Notes: generated by a model not told the origin, from the letters alone. A stretch of 64,000 nt of DNA from Certhia americana (GCA_018697195.1 CM031857.1:97473674-97537673), one strand, 5' to 3'; shown: positions 25,301 through 38,724, numbered from the stretch's first letter. Program-made: numbers and translations.

Positions 25301-26887
25301 TTTTTTCTTAATAACCACTGGATTTAACAGCGCTTTAAAAAAATTGAATATATCTTCTAACATTGCAATCAATTCTGTCTTGAAAATTACTACCAATGGC
25401 ACCACAAAGCACAAAGTTAGACCTCTCTTGAGCACTCGGTTCACTTCACTCTGATCCAGAGCAACTCATTTCCCAAGCTCCAGACTCCCACAACCAGCCT
25501 GTGTGCTAAATGTCAAGCTGCAGTCTCTCTGGCCTGTGCAATACTGCAAGTAATTGAGAGTGTCAATCAGAAAACACTGCTAAATTCTGTTGACAGAGTA
25601 CAATAAAGGCAAGACTGCACTTCATTCATTGACAGTTGCACAGTGTTTGTGGTTGCAGCCACTTCTCTGGGTCACTTTATAAAGCAAATTTACATCTGAA
25701 TGTGCACTTGGGGCTGCTCTGCTGAGAAGAGGGTGCTGGTTTTACTTAGCTATTTCTGTGACTATAAATGTCCATCTTGAAATATTTATTTTTAAAAACT
25801 TGTTGAAATGCCCTGTCCCCATGCAGTAACTTCCAAAGCACTGCCAGCTGCAACACAGATGGAGGATAAAAAAATCCAACCAGAGAAATAGGATTTTGGC
25901 ACATAAAGCAATATGACAAGAGGGAGGCTGAACCTTCGGGTATTTCTTATCACTCTCACCCTTTGTCTCAGCCACACATGCACAAGTGTTTGTCACACAT
26001 CGGTGATGCAGATTACTATATTTATTCAGAAGCCTTGGGCTATTGTCTCATTTTTCATTATGACTATGTGTTGCACACTTTATTTTATTTTGACTTAAAT
26101 CAGCATTTCTTTGTGCTTGTCAGCCGGCAGCTGATGGAAGAAAAGCCATAATCATTCAAGAATATCCCACAGCTGCAGTCATGACCTTCCAGGTGACATC
26201 TGGCTTGTAGATGCTCATCTCAGCCCAGAGGACCAGGTTCAGACTGCTCACCAAAGGCACCACACACCACACAGAGGCAGCTTTCCTCTTACATGCTGCT
26301 TCCTCTGATGCAGCAAAGGAACTTTGGTGTTCGCCTCTCTGAGAAAGCTCCTGAAGAATGTGCTTATGGCAGAAGAAACAGCATGAAAAGGGCAGAGCTG
26401 AAGTCAAAGCCAGTTTTTCGGAAGGGACATCCCTCCTGTTGGGCTGTGCACAGAGGGACAGGGATGGAGCATTGCAGCCCTTTGGGCAGGGGCACCATCT
26501 GAGCCAAACCCTTCTCAGGGCAACGGTGAGAAACCAGGAGAGCTGTGGGGAAAGGTGACTGCAGAGGAAACAACATTCTCAGCAACACACAGTGAATACA
26601 ATACAACCACTGAGAAACACCACAAACATCAGTCAAAAGCGTGCTTTTAATTCACTTCTTACACATCCCAGCAGACTCTTTGGTAACCTGTGGTTAGTGC
26701 ATCTCCTTCAGACCTAGGCTTCAGGCCCTCTGGGCTAAGGCACTCCTAATTGTTAAAATGAAACAGACAAATTACAAAAGTCCAGCTGCACAGGTTTAAG
26801 TGATTCAGCTGCTGAAAATTAAAAGCTGCACTATACACAATTTATCTTACTGTTGAACAGTAAGAATTTGGTCATACTGGTAAAAGA

Positions 26888-26956
26888 ATTAAATTATTTA
26901 TCTGGGAAGTATTCTAATTAATATTCTTAGAATATTAAATTATTTATCTGGGAAGT
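26888..26956. repeat. 23-bp direct repeat pair
   Basis: The 23-mer beginning ATTAAATTATTTATCTGGG occurs at 26888-26910 and again, identically, at 26934-26956. The copies are 46 bp apart and the spacer is AT-rich. This is a small local duplication. Confidence 0.85.
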
Positions 26957-27087
26957 TTCCATGGAACTCATCTAGAAGGCAAAATGGATGGAAATCTCGC
27001 CTATTTCAACAGAGAACTGCACCCCTACAGGAACTACAGATTTATTAATCAGGTAATAGTTTACAATAACCTCCTGTGATTTTGAAA

Positions 27088-27140
27088 CAAATTAAAAAAA
27101 CAAAACAAAATAAAACAACAAAAACCAAAACAAATAACTA
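27088..27140. repeat. CAAAA-rich simple repeat
   Basis: A degenerate A-rich tract of CAAAA, TAAAA and CAA units. It is low-complexity intronic sequence. Confidence 0.7.
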
Positions 27141-27486
27141 ACCCATGTAATTTGCTTACCAGGTACTAACAGATTTTTTTATAGACATCTGTTCATATTG
27201 CACAGCTATTCTGAAGGGAAAAAAAAAGTATCAATTTATACTAGCTGGACATATTACCAATAAAAGACAGACCAGGCATGTCTTTTAGGTGCATGAATCT
27301 GAAAAGTGTAGTTCCAAACTAGACTCAAATCTAGAAAAATGCACTATTTATATTGAAACCTATTTGTAAGGTCTATTTCTATCAGAAAGAGCCATGACCC
27401 AACCTGCTGAAACAAAAATGCTGTTGGAAAATATAGACTGGAAATATAGGAAAATATAACGGCAGTGAGATAGGTATTAACTCTCC

Positions 27487-27575
27487 TTCACAAAAGAAAA
27501 CCCACAAACAAACAAACAACCAAACAAAAATATGAACAAAACCCCAAGACCACCACAACCAAAAAAACAACAACT
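27487..27575. repeat. (CAAA)n-type simple repeat
   Basis: A run of ACAAACAAACAAAC-type units grades into ACCACAACC and AACAACAAC. On the minus strand it reads as a G/T-rich tract that produces the short Trp/Phe-rich open frame at 27382-27573, which is not a gene. Confidence 0.75.
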
Positions 27576-29324
27576 TACTTTGGTCGTTGCTCTAATTCAG
27601 ATTGCAAATGCTACTACTCAACTCCTGTGGCTAGAGAAATCATAAGAAAACATGACGTTTCCACTCCATTTGCCTACATGTTCCCTGGTGCGTTTAAGGA
27701 CTTAATTAGTCTCCAAGTATATATGTCATAAAGAAATAACTACTTTTGTATTTTCAAATATGTTCTTCCATGATTCTCTGTCACAAAGAGACTTGCATTA
27801 ACTGGTGGGCAAATGCAGGTGCAACGTATTCTAAGGGTGAGAACTAAACCTAAGTTGACAGGGAATATGGGATTTGAGCTATGGAGCAAGGTCAGGGCTC
27901 CTGAAGCCAAAGCCAGAGGGAAGGGGATGTCAGAGCCCACCCATGCAAGCAGAAGATCTGGGAAGGAGCAGCTTCCCAGGCCTGTGCAGGAAGTGCAGGT
28001 CTTACAGATGAGCACAGCACAGCTGCACCAAAAGAAACACTTCAGCAAGTACAAAGTGGATGCCTGCCTTGTTTGTGCAAGCTGTGTATAAATATCCTTA
28101 AAATAACAGAATTTTTAATACTTGCAGAATTTTTAAAACCACTACAACAAAACCAAGAATAAAGTTTCTTATATTTCCTTTTAAGCTGATTTTTTTAAGG
28201 TATTTTTTCATCTTTTTGCATTTGGACTATTGACTAGAATTAACTGTGCTGGAGAAGTCAGGAAAAAAGCCTCTCCAGTTATTTTGCCATTACTGTAATG
28301 AAAACATATATAGTTCTTTTGCCTTTAAATATTTTTTTTAACTAATAATGGCTGCATTACATGAGCTGTGAGGAACAAGATATTCAGTGAGTTTTAGAAT
28401 CCAAACACTAAATTACAATTGTCTAGGAGCTGATTTGTTCAACCTTTAGCTGGACCTAAGGAAAAAACTCATTTTGACATTAAAATAAACAGTTGCTCAA
28501 GTACTTTTCTATGCCAGAATGAGGAAAATGGCTGCTGCTGCCATACATAGAAGGGATGATGGAAATAACTCAAAAAACTTATGAAAAGCCACCTGGCAGC
28601 CTTTAGAAGCCTATTAAGGAAAGGTAGAGTATTATTAAGGAAAGGTCAAATGTCCCTGTATGTGGCTGCTAGTGGAGAGCAGCAAAAATCCTGAAAAGGG
28701 AAAACAGATGCATGATGCCAGGTCTGACTTCCTGTGTATAAACACACTCAGATTTTCAACTGATACACAGTTCTGCTCACTTCAGCACCTACATTAGCAC
28801 AGGATTTCCTGTGTCATAAGAAATCCCAAGTCATAGGAATCTAACAAAATAATATTAAAACCCCACCAAACACTTAAAAAAAAAGCCAGAGAGTGTGGTC
28901 GGGGTCCCTTGATGGAGCCCATGCCTTGTGACAACAATGGAAGTAAAAATGTGTCTAGACATAGGGAAATTAGAGGGAACCACTCCTTCTGGGCTTCAGG
29001 GCACATTTGCTACATTGACACTGACGACAGGATTCATGAAACAGTAACATCAAGTAGCAGGTGCAAGACAAAATACAGACACTACTTTTTCACTTTATAG
29101 AAGTATCCACAGTGACAGGAGTTTCCCTAACATCCAAGGATAGGAGCAGTTCCTGATTTGAATAGCCTGTGATACATCAAATACCTTGCTGCTGCCCTTC
29201 TCTTTAAGTGGAGGACACCCAGAAACCACGGTGACGGGCAGAGGTTTGAAAGCTTTAAGAAAGACTGAACAACATCCCCTTCTTGGAGTGTTTTCATAAC
29301 TCAGAAAAACTGTCAACATTAAAA

Positions 29325-29364
29325 CAAGTCAAAAAACAAACAACAAACAAACAAAAAAAACCCC
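29325..29364. repeat. (CAAA)n-type simple repeat
   Basis: A short tract of AAAACAAACAACAAAC units followed by an A-run and CCCC. It is low-complexity and intronic. Confidence 0.7.
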
Positions 29365-29518
29365 ACAGGTCAAAAATTGCCTACACTAATAATGAAAACA
29401 ACTATAGTCAATCAAAGTATTTTGGCTGTACTGAAAAAATCTAAACACGAAATGAAAACCAAACAGGAGCCTTGATGCTATAGTTTGAGATAGGAAAAGA
29501 AGAGCTCTAAAACTGCTT

Positions 29519-29559
29519 GGGGGGGGGGGGGGGGGGTGGGGGGTGGGGGTGGGGCTGGG
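29519..29559 (+). repeat. Poly-G tract with G-quadruplex potential
   Basis: The plus strand carries G-runs of 18, 6, 5, 4 and 3, separated only by T, T, T and CT. This easily satisfies the four-run G-quadruplex rule. ARHGAP6 is transcribed from the minus strand, so the G-rich strand is the template and the RNA carries the C-rich complement. The long homopolymer is likely length-variable and error-prone in sequencing. Confidence 0.9.
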
Positions 29560-30407
29560 AAGGATAAGAAATTGACTGTCCCATGGCTTCCACCACTTAA
29601 ATAAAAAGTAATTTTATAATGTGGAGGGCAGAGAGTAGTTTGATGCTATTGGTAGTCAAAATGACTCTTGATTTGATAAGGAGAGTTACCTTAAATCCAT
29701 ACAGCACAGGGAGGGTCGGGGCAGAACAGATATAATCACCAGCACGTAGCTGGCATTGGATTTATTGTTATCAATAAACTCAATAGCACACCTCTACTGG
29801 CAGGTAAAGAAGCAACCAAGTTTCTTCACATCTCAGTCAGACCTATCCCACCATACTGCTCTCAGCCTGAGCTGAGTCAAGCTCTTCAAAGGAATAGGAA
29901 ACTCCTCTAACCCTCTAGAATTTAGGAGACCAGCCAGGGGTCACAGAGATGGTTTAGGGCACCAAGGTCTCCACTGTCTTCTGAGAATCACCTTGTTGTC
30001 ATGACTCCTTTGTCCATGTCTGTCCTCAGACTCTCACCTTGAAGAAGAAGCCATGTGAGAAAATAAAACAGCTTTCCTAACTTACTCCCTATGGGACTAA
30101 CTAAACTAGTCATAGTAATCCTGCTCAGAGCCATGATGAAGAAATGAAATGAGAGAGGAGCTCTCAGTGCATGGAAGTGAAACCATGGTGCAGCAATTCT
30201 CTCACTGGACAGTTTGATGGCTCAAATAACTGAGCTGTTATCCCTCTGAAAAATGACCAACGGATCTTACTTCTAATAATGGCTCTTTGTAGTAAATACC
30301 TGTCCTTTATATAATCAATCACAACAGCAACAGGTGTTGAAAATGTAAACCACACAGAAAAAATACACAAGGAGCTCCGCAGAGAACACTTAGGTTGACT
30401 TCCTGCA

Positions 30408-30620
30408 CAGAAATAGAATCACATGGACATCTGTCTAATCTATTCTTAAAAACCTTCATCAGGAGATTACGTCTCCATTAAATCTCAAGGCAGCCTTTTC
30501 AGTGTAAAAGCCTTATACAAAGATATATATAGTACCACAGCTCCGATAAAATAAATCTATCTGGAGTCACTTTATCTTTCCTAATCAGTATCTAGAGACT
30601 TTACATTTCAGGCACCAACC
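30408..30620 (-). mobile_element. Ancient CR1/L3-like LINE fragment (probable)
   Basis: The plus strand reads TGTCTAATCTATTCTTAAAA then ACCTTCATCAGGAGATTACG, and continues with a region equivalent to 'cagccttttcagtgtaaaagcc'. This resembles the antisense of the ORF2 end and 3' region of old CR1/L3-type elements. It is strongly diverged and no intact terminus is visible, so the boundaries are approximate. Confidence 0.55.
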
Positions 30621-32506
30621 ACAACTCCACTTAAACCATGCCTGCAGAAAAACTAGAGAAAATTTTTCTACCTAAGGCAAGAAAAAATTATCAGAAATAC
30701 TTCCTTAATGCAATTCTGAAAGGAGCAAAACACACAAGATAATAGCAATGCCTGATTTTCAACAGAAATGTTTTGAAGAAGTGTACTGGAAGAATACATG
30801 TTATACTGGTATTCCATGTTGGCAAAGCTCTGTCAAAGGCAAGCAGAACGTGGAAACTAGTAGACTGCAATGCTTGTATTCTTAATAAAAGTTCAAAAGT
30901 TTTTTCCTTGGCATATATTTATTGGTATTCATTCTTTAGCTTTGAACCACAATAAAACACAAATTCTTAAGTCACTATAGAATCACTGGACATATACATT
31001 GATTATTGGCAAATACAGGACAGCCTAGACGGGCATTCAGAATCAAAGGGTAAGTACTACATGAAGGGCTAAAGACAGAGGTGGCAGAACACAACCTGGA
31101 ATATCTGTTACACTAGTGTTCTCTCAAAGATTAGGAAGAAAACCCCAAATACACCAAATTTTGCAAAGCTGTTTTATGTGTATTTTCCTTCCCAGCACAT
31201 GATCAGTGTTATAAAATGAAAGCCAAGATTTTCATGTCTGACACTAACACAGACAAAATGCCAAATACATTTATACGTACTTCAAGTCGATAGCTATTTC
31301 AAGTGTATTTCTAAAGAAACTACATTAGATAGGATTTTTTTTCTTTGTCTAAAAGAAGTAATTTTTACTTTAACATTTAATTTAACATCAAATATATGTT
31401 CCAGCAGTCGCTGGATCTGACTTTTCAAAAGCAGTACCCTAAATCTACAAGAGAGTATTTAAATAAGCAAGTGCCCTAGTAATGAAAAACCCTGGTCATG
31501 ATTCTATCTTCTCCAACTTTTCATATTTGTATATGGAAACATGGGTTGTAGTATTTCCTTATTTATCTTAGGAATTTAAGCAAAATCTCTTTCCTTCACT
31601 GTGAAGGGAACTGAAAGACTCCTGCCCAATGAGCTCAATACAGCTAAGTATTCCTTCAATGTCCATCCCTGTCCTCATTCCTTTCCTCTCTCTCCACAAA
31701 ATACACCTACATAACAGTTAGGTTATCAGAAGTTACACAAATCTTTATTTTAAAAGTGCTAAGGTATAAACTCATTTTTTCATATTTACATTATCAGGGC
31801 TATTGATTTCCCCATGAAGTCTACAGCATTTTCTTCCTGTTCTGTGTTCATACAGCACAAGGATAATGCACACTGCTTCTCAATCAAAGCTCCTAGCTAT
31901 TTACAAAACACTACTTAGTAAAAAGACAAGCTTTTTAACAGAAAAAAAAGTAAAACCTTTTGCTTTTAAACCTATTAGTTTGCCTCTGACAGAATAGCTA
32001 AATTGAATAAAGCTTTCCTGATGTAAACAGACATGTAAAACCCGCTATGTTATACAAAAAAATCTCTGAAATCAATTTGCTGAGCACAGCATAGTCTTTT
32101 ATAAAAGAACAGCCTCATAGCAAAAATTTTTAAAAGGAACATCCCTCTAAAAACTTCCTTAAGTTTTGAAGATAATAAATTATTTCCCCTGCTGCAATGT
32201 TAGAAAAACTATATCCTTGCAAGCTTGATGTATTTCAATTTTGTTCTTTTCTCAACAGTGGCAAAAAAGTGAATTTGAAAGAAGAAAATCCCAACCAAAC
32301 AATTATGCAAATATCCTTACTGGGAGAAAAAAAATTTGAAAAGTTTTTTTTTTTGTTTTCTTATCTCTCTGCCTGGAAAAACTTCTGTCACCTTCATTTT
32401 GATAAATGCTTTTGTAGCATAGTTCAAGGCTGTGTCTCACAACCTCTATCCTGCAACAGCTGGGACTTCTCCTAGCTTAAAACATTCATTCAATTTTATT
32501 TCCTTC

Positions 32507-32552
32507 TTTTTTTTTTTTTTTTTTTCCCCCAAAATTTAGAATTTTTTTTTTT
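32507..32552. repeat. T-homopolymer cluster
   Basis: A run of 19 T (32507-32525) is followed by CCCCC and AAAATTTAGAA, then 11 T (32542-32552). A further T-run lies near 32345. On the minus, transcribed strand these are A-runs and could be remnants of retroposed tails, but no parent element is recognisable beside them. Confidence 0.7.
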
Positions 32553-35500
32553 CTCCTTAAGATGAAAAAAAGAATCCTTGGAAAAATACATTTTTCCATG
32601 AAATATTTGGATTGAAGGGCACAGGTGGGAAGTTTCAGTCTGAAAATCAGCAAGTTAAAACATTTTTTATCTCTGAGCAGTCTGTCTGATACAGTTTATC
32701 CAAGATTAGCATAAAAGAGGAGAATTTATCTCAGCCTTGGTTGTCTTAAATACAATCTTCATGAACTCAACTACACTGAAAGAAAATCCATGGACTCATA
32801 AGCCCATGGCAGAGACAGCATTTATATGAGAAGGATCAGCTGAGGTTGGCATTAGAGGGGTGGTACTAAGCCTCTTCACTTAGAAGATACACTGACACCA
32901 ATTCAAAAGACCCAGTCCATAAGCCTGCAACTCCACAATGTATCTTACAGTTTACTTAGATGTTTTCCACTGCCACAACAGCTATAAAGTATACTACGTG
33001 GTCAGTGATTAAAAACAAGGAGCAGTTTGGAGCCCTCACAAAAATGCAAGCCCAGATAAAAATCATAGTCACTCTCAGTGTTAAGGAAAATGAATAATGA
33101 AATACAATGGCAAGTAATGTAAGCAAAAAACAGATTGAAAGAAGTGCACCCTGCCAAAATAAACAAGAAGCAGAGAATTGAGTAACTCTTAATTCCCATT
33201 TCTATTCAGAGCTTAACTGGAATGTATTGGGGGCAAAGTACACGAATGGTAAAAATGCAGAAAGCCCAGCCATGTTTTCTTTGATTTCAGAGACAGGGGT
33301 GTCTCAGCTCTCAATCTGTAATCACACACTTATATCCAGCCCTGCTTCTTCAAACTCACCTAACTAAAACAAGCTGTACAGGAGACCAATGCTCACTTCA
33401 TGTGAGCAGATGCACAGTGTCACAAAGCTCGCATGCAAGAACATACACCAGCACTTGTTCAAGCAGCATCAATTTTGAAGCAGAATCAATGCTCTTCTCA
33501 TTTACTCTTGCTCACCACAAATCCTCCAGACCCACTGCAAAGCTGAGAAGACAACATCCTGTTGGGAACTGGCAAGAACACAAGCAATCATTCTCTCTTC
33601 TTAAATAAAGAGAAGACCCAAATGTAACCCCTGAGTCCCAAATCCTATTCAAGCCCCTTCACCAAAAGGCTCCTATCAAACCTTTAAAACTCGGTCAGAT
33701 GCTGTAGGAATTGAATTAGGGTTGAAGCCTTAATTCCCCATTTGCTCAACTCATCATAGTGTCCTAGCAGTTCCTACCACTGATTTCAAACACAGGATCA
33801 GTGAAGTGGGACAGGACTGTGAGGAGTCATTTTACACATGAGGTATTTAGGAAAATGATCCAGTCAAACCTCATTCAACAACCTCTCAGCTCAAGAGATA
33901 CCTGGAGCCAATGAACAGAAGAAAATGAGCCCCTCTGATGCTCTGATCCAAGTTTTACTTTGCAGAAGACATCTAGCTTGAGTTAGTATTGGCTTGTGAA
34001 GACCTTCTGTAAAAGGTTCATTTTCCTCACTACTTCTGTGCAAGGACATACACAGAATTGTAATGTCACCAAAAATTAAGCACACCTGAAGTCAGTTTCA
34101 TCACCACTTTTTTCTCCTATTTTAAACAGAAGATTCACTTTCGTGAAATGAGAAAAAACATACTATATTCTAAACATGAACTGCAAAGAATCATCGCCAG
34201 AATGGTACTGTTGTGACATTCAGAATGTTAGAAAATTAAAAATCTTCCTAAGTAATTGCACTGGTAAAGAAACTGCATAATGCTTTGCCTGGAAATCACA
34301 TCCTCTTGCAACTTAACACATTAACCAACACAAGTAAAATGATTCTTGGTCTAGTTTCTGGTGGCAAATGGGGAAATGACATGGGAGCAAAAAAGGAGTT
34401 GATTACAGAATTTGAAAGATAAAAGGCAGAAAAGCAAGACAACTAGAAACAAACGTGAAACTTCTCATTGATGTAAAACTAGTACCTCTTGATCAACTTG
34501 AATTCATGCTAATTGCCTAGTTCAGTGCAACTGTAGCATATTTTAAATGACATGGTGGTTAAAGAAATTCCTGCAGGAGGTGATCCCTTCTCTGTGACCA
34601 CAGGATATTTTACTAGGAGATATTAGTAATGTTTTTCATTAATGGCAATGGCTACAGTTCAGTGAAGGAGAAGGATTACATATGTGGTATCACATTCTAT
34701 GCATTCCTACACAAGTGTGTGAATAGCCAGGTGAGCCCTGGAAGAGGTAAACTGCACTAGCTGTGACAAAGGGACTTTCTGAGCGTGGGAGGACTGAAGC
34801 ACTATGAAGAAGCAATCAGTAACAGTGTCTATGATTGTAAAGATAAGGCAGAGGCATCTGTACTCTGATTTAACATCCATGCAAGCATGTTTGGCATAAA
34901 CACTTGTTAGCCAAGAACAATGAATTTTTACTTTTCACCATACCTGTAAGAGTAAATATAATTATTCAAATGCTTGCAGGAAGTAAATGCCTAGCAGGCA
35001 CATGCATGTTCTAATGCAATTCTCTAGCAAGTTTTGAAAAGCAGCCAAAGAATCACAAAGAAGTCTGACTCTACACACAGCTTGCTGAATTTTCTAATAC
35101 ATAAATAGTTCCACTTGCCTCTACTCATTAATATTTTCATATGGCATTCTCTGAAGTAGAAGAGAGTTACAGAGTACATGTTTAATTTTTCTGGATCTCT
35201 CCAGAGCTACAGATCTCCTCCAGCTCTCTCCAATAGTACTAGTTCTACATCTCACTATTGTGGGTTTGGGTTTTAAACAGAAAATGTTTAACAGTCTGTT
35301 TTTAACTTGAGTCTGGTTTTAACTTAGTGGCTGTGATGGAATTTTATTTTATTTGCATTCTTGCATGCCCAAAGTGCCTAAGCCAGTTTCACATGGATAA
35401 AACTTGAAATTCCCAATTTACACATGACGTTCAGCTATGACGATTAACTTGATGGCTGCCTGTAAACTCCTGTCATAAATTTTCATTCCACACATTTAAA

Positions 35501-36299
35501 AATGATAGGAACATGAGGTGGACATCAGTCTCTCTGCAAAGGATCTAAACCAATCTGTAATAATTTTAGAATATGGTAGATTCTTATTCTCCTACCAAAG
35601 TACCAGCACAGATGTAGCATGATGGATTGATAAGAGTGATTATTATATATACACACTTCAAAATATTATTTATTTCTGTTGTCAAAACTGAAACTTGTCT
35701 AGTGCCAAGCTTCGAAACAGGATGGACAGTTAAATACTAAATGTACCTTAATTCCAGCAATTACCTTCACTTCCCTCAATAGATGGTACTACAACATTTT
35801 AAAATTCAATTGTACTGGCTATTCTTTCATCATGTATAACTTAAAACACAGACAATTTCATGATCTGGTCATTCAAAACAAGAATGCAGATGTGAAATTA
35901 TTTGCATCTTAATAGTCTCACTGGTACATCCAAACTGGAGAGCAGAACTGAATGACCAATTTATTTTTCATTCAAACTGAGACAAGAGATACATGAAATG
36001 ATGGGACCAGCAGTAGAGATGAAACAGTAGCCTGGAGTTCCTGATTTCTTGAAATGCCTTTTATTTTTAAACGTTTAACAAAAATTTATATTCTTATTTA
36101 GTTTCTATGTTTACAATTACACTTTTCAGACTCAATATATCTAAAACTAATTTAATGTTTTCTATTTACCCACATATATATATATGCTGTGAAAATAAAA
36201 ATAGTTCTTGTGTGAAATTCAAACTTGAAAGATTTCCCAAATAGTTGGCCTTTCAAGGCATTCCCAGCAGGAAACAGCAAGCAGAACACAATAGCAATA

Positions 36300-37250
36300 C
36301 TCACGCTTCAAAGCTCAAAGTTTCTGAACATGGCTCAATGTCCAGATGGGGACTGGTGACAAGTGGTGTTCCTCAGGGGTCCACACTGGCACCAGCACTG
36401 CATGGTATCTCCATCAGTGACAGTGACACTGAGTACACCCTCAGAAATCTACTGACAAACTGAGTGCTGTGGTTGGCACACCTGAGGGGTGGGTCACATC
36501 CAGAGGGACCTGGACAAGCTTGAAAACTGGGCCCACGGAAACTTCATGAGGTCCCACACCTGGACCAGACAGCTCCCAGCATCTATACAGGCTGGAGATG
36601 AATGGATTCAGAGTAGCCCTGCCGAGAAGGAATTGGGAGTGCTGGTGGATGAGTGGCTGGCCACAAGCCACCAATGTGAACTTGCAGCCCAGGAAACCAA
36701 ACATGTCCTGTGCTACATTCAAAGCAGCATGGCCAGCAGGTGAGGGAGGGGATTCTGCCCCTCCACTCTGGTGAGACCCCACCCAGAGCTCTGCATCTAG
36801 CTCTGGGATCCCCAGCACATGAAGGACATGGACCTGTTAGAGCAGGTCTAGAGGCGAGCCACAAAAATCATCAGAGGGGCTGGAGCATTTCTCCTACAAA
36901 GACAGGCTGAGAGTTGGGGTTGTTCAGCTCAGAGCAAGAAGACTCTGGAGAAATCTTAGCGTAGCCTTTCAGTAATGAAAGGGGGATTAAAAAAACATGG
37001 GGAGAGAGTTTTTAGTAGGGTCTGATGCAACAGGAAAAGGGGTAATGGTTTTAGAACAAAAAGGGGTAGATTTAGAGTAGGTGCAAAAAAGATATTTTAC
37101 AGTGAAGGTAATGAGACACTGGAACAGGTTGCCCACATAGGTAGGTGGTGAGCAACCTCATCTAGTTGAAGATGTCCCTGCTTATTGCAGAGGGTTGGAC
37201 TAGATGACCTTTAACGTGCCTTCCAAACTAAGCTATTCTATGAATGTGTA
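36300..37250 (+). mobile_element. CR1 LINE, 3' portion with decayed reverse-transcriptase end
   Basis: The plus strand reads through the 3' third of CR1 ORF2. SGVPQGSTLAPALHGI is visible near 36365-36410 (the conserved GVPQGS motif of non-LTR reverse transcriptases). GHIQRDLDKLENWAHGNF follows near 36490-36545, and SPAEKELGVLVDE with downstream ORF2 residues runs to about 36740 in that frame. The nucleotide match continues through AGACAGGCTGAGAGTTGGGG and GAACAGGTTGCCCA to the terminus GGGTTGGACTAGATGACCTT and CTATTCTATGAATG. Internal deletions and stops make it inactive. The 5' end is truncated, with an approximate left boundary. It is antisense to ARHGAP6. Confidence 0.92.
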
Positions 37251-38509
37251 TACTCGATTGTCTTGGACGGTATCACCACACGTCTTATGGTAGGACCTCC
37301 ATAAGTGTATCTTCATCTCCCTCAGGAACAGCCAGTGGCAGTTCAGACAGTGAGAAAGTATTGCAATGCCCTCAGTGCTCCAGTTCCTCCTATGAATATC
37401 CTATAAAATTAGTTTCCTGTTGACAGAACATTTTTTTTTGAGGGACCAGGGAAGCTGGTAAGGCTTGAAGAAGTTGATTAAGTCTATCTCAATACAAACT
37501 GATGCCTTGCTATACATGTGAAGTTGGACTTTGTTGGTTTTGGCAGAAAAAGCTGATGAATACAAAAGCCTGTCTCTTTCACATTTGCTATTTTCTATGT
37601 CATTATTTTCATAGACTGGACTTTTTCTTTTCTGCTTAACTTAGACACATTAAAAGATTGCTCCAGTGGCATGACTTGTATACACGCTACTACACAGCAC
37701 CTCTGATCAGAGTCAAAGGTGAGAATTCAGTGATCCCTTGCCATTCCTTATGTAAGTATACAACTGCAAAGAAACAACAGGAAAACCAGATTTGCAGATG
37801 ACTGCACAACAGCTATCTCTGCTATGCTTGATACACAGCCTACAGGAAACAACAGAAACTTTCTAATTAATGAGGTTTAGATCTCTTCCACAGTAACCTA
37901 AGTACAGGTCTACCATGTGCACATATTCTGCATCAGGATTCTAACAGCTGAGCTTCTCCTTTTCATTTCATCTCCTGCTTCCTAGGAGTTCAATGTTTTA
38001 TGCTGAAAATTAACTTGGTTTTTAGGAAACAAGTAACACTCTCTTTAGGAAAACTTGGGTAGGACTCATACTTATCAGACATAAATGTCTTCACTGTCTA
38101 TCTGAACTAGTGAGAGTTGGCTTCCCTCAAAGAAAATGTTATAAAGAATGAAAAAACCCCACTTCTAAGGTAAGATCTACTGACCTACACAAACATTTAA
38201 TTCTGGATATCAGGAAATGTAAGAAAAGCATTTTTCTCTCAATTGAATACGAAGACATCCTGGCATGAATGGGTCTGGTTTAGATTATCTACCTGTAGAC
38301 ATCGGCCCTTGATCTGATGATCCCACCCTCAGGTGGCCCAAACTGGACACAGCAAACAACTTTACTCATCATTTTTACATAATGACTGTGGTTAAGCAAA
38401 ACTGAAATAGAAGACAGTATCTGTGGAATAAAAAAATCCAGTGTTTACTACTGTGATATGAAATCAGTGGCTTAACAATCTAAACAGAGACAGCTTATCA
38501 AGCCCTTAC

Positions 38510-38669
38510 CTTTGGGGATAGTAATCTGACAGCCCAGGTCACAGTCCTGCTGCAACTGATAAAAAGCCACTTCCTGCAGCCGAGCACGCTCCAGCTCCGA
38601 GAGGCTTTGAACGGGAACTGACTTCAGCCGAACGCTGCGCCCTGACATGCTGTTCCAAGTGAAATCACC
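38510..38669 (-). CDS. ARHGAP6: ARHGAP6 coding exon 2 (internal exon)
   Basis: This exon encodes part of the N-terminal region of Rho GTPase-activating protein 6, upstream of the catalytic domain. Read on the minus strand it gives 53 codons plus one base, beginning [15 protein letters not shown] and ending CQITIPK, which I recognise as ARHGAP6. The acceptor is CTGTAG before GGTGATTTC and the donor is AAAG|GTAAGG, so the exon is 160 nt with phase 0 in and phase 1 out. The split codon joins to exon 3 as Asp. The middle is a Leu/Glu/Gln-rich, probably helical stretch ([20 protein letters not shown]). An internal Met at codon 8 (MSGR) has A at -3 and could start a shorter isoform; that is inference. 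The sequence is intact, with no stop or frameshift. The family hydrolyses Rho-bound GTP, and ARHGAP6 has been described as RhoA-directed and actin-associated. Confidence 0.95.
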
Positions 38670-38724
38670 CTACAGGAAATCAAATGGAAAAATATGAAGC
38701 ATCCTATGGTATGCACAGTTTAAT

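Larger units (their letters stand above)
20415..38509 (-). other. ARHGAP6: ARHGAP6 intron 2 (18.1 kb)
   Basis: This intron is bounded by the exon 2 donor (GTAAGGGC, read down from 38509) and the exon 3 acceptor (CTTACAG at 20415). It carries three CR1-type fragments (21748-22378, about 30408-30620 and about 36300-37250), a G-tract at 29519-29559, several CAAA/CAAAC simple repeats and T-runs. The remaining sequence is unrecognised. Open frames such as 22963-23154, 25742-25996, 26364-26636 and 27813-28091 show no identifiable domains. Confidence 0.9.

Noticed and set aside
36441..36864. Overlapping 125- and 93-codon minus-strand frames
   Set aside because: They are antisense shadows of the CR1 element on the plus strand.
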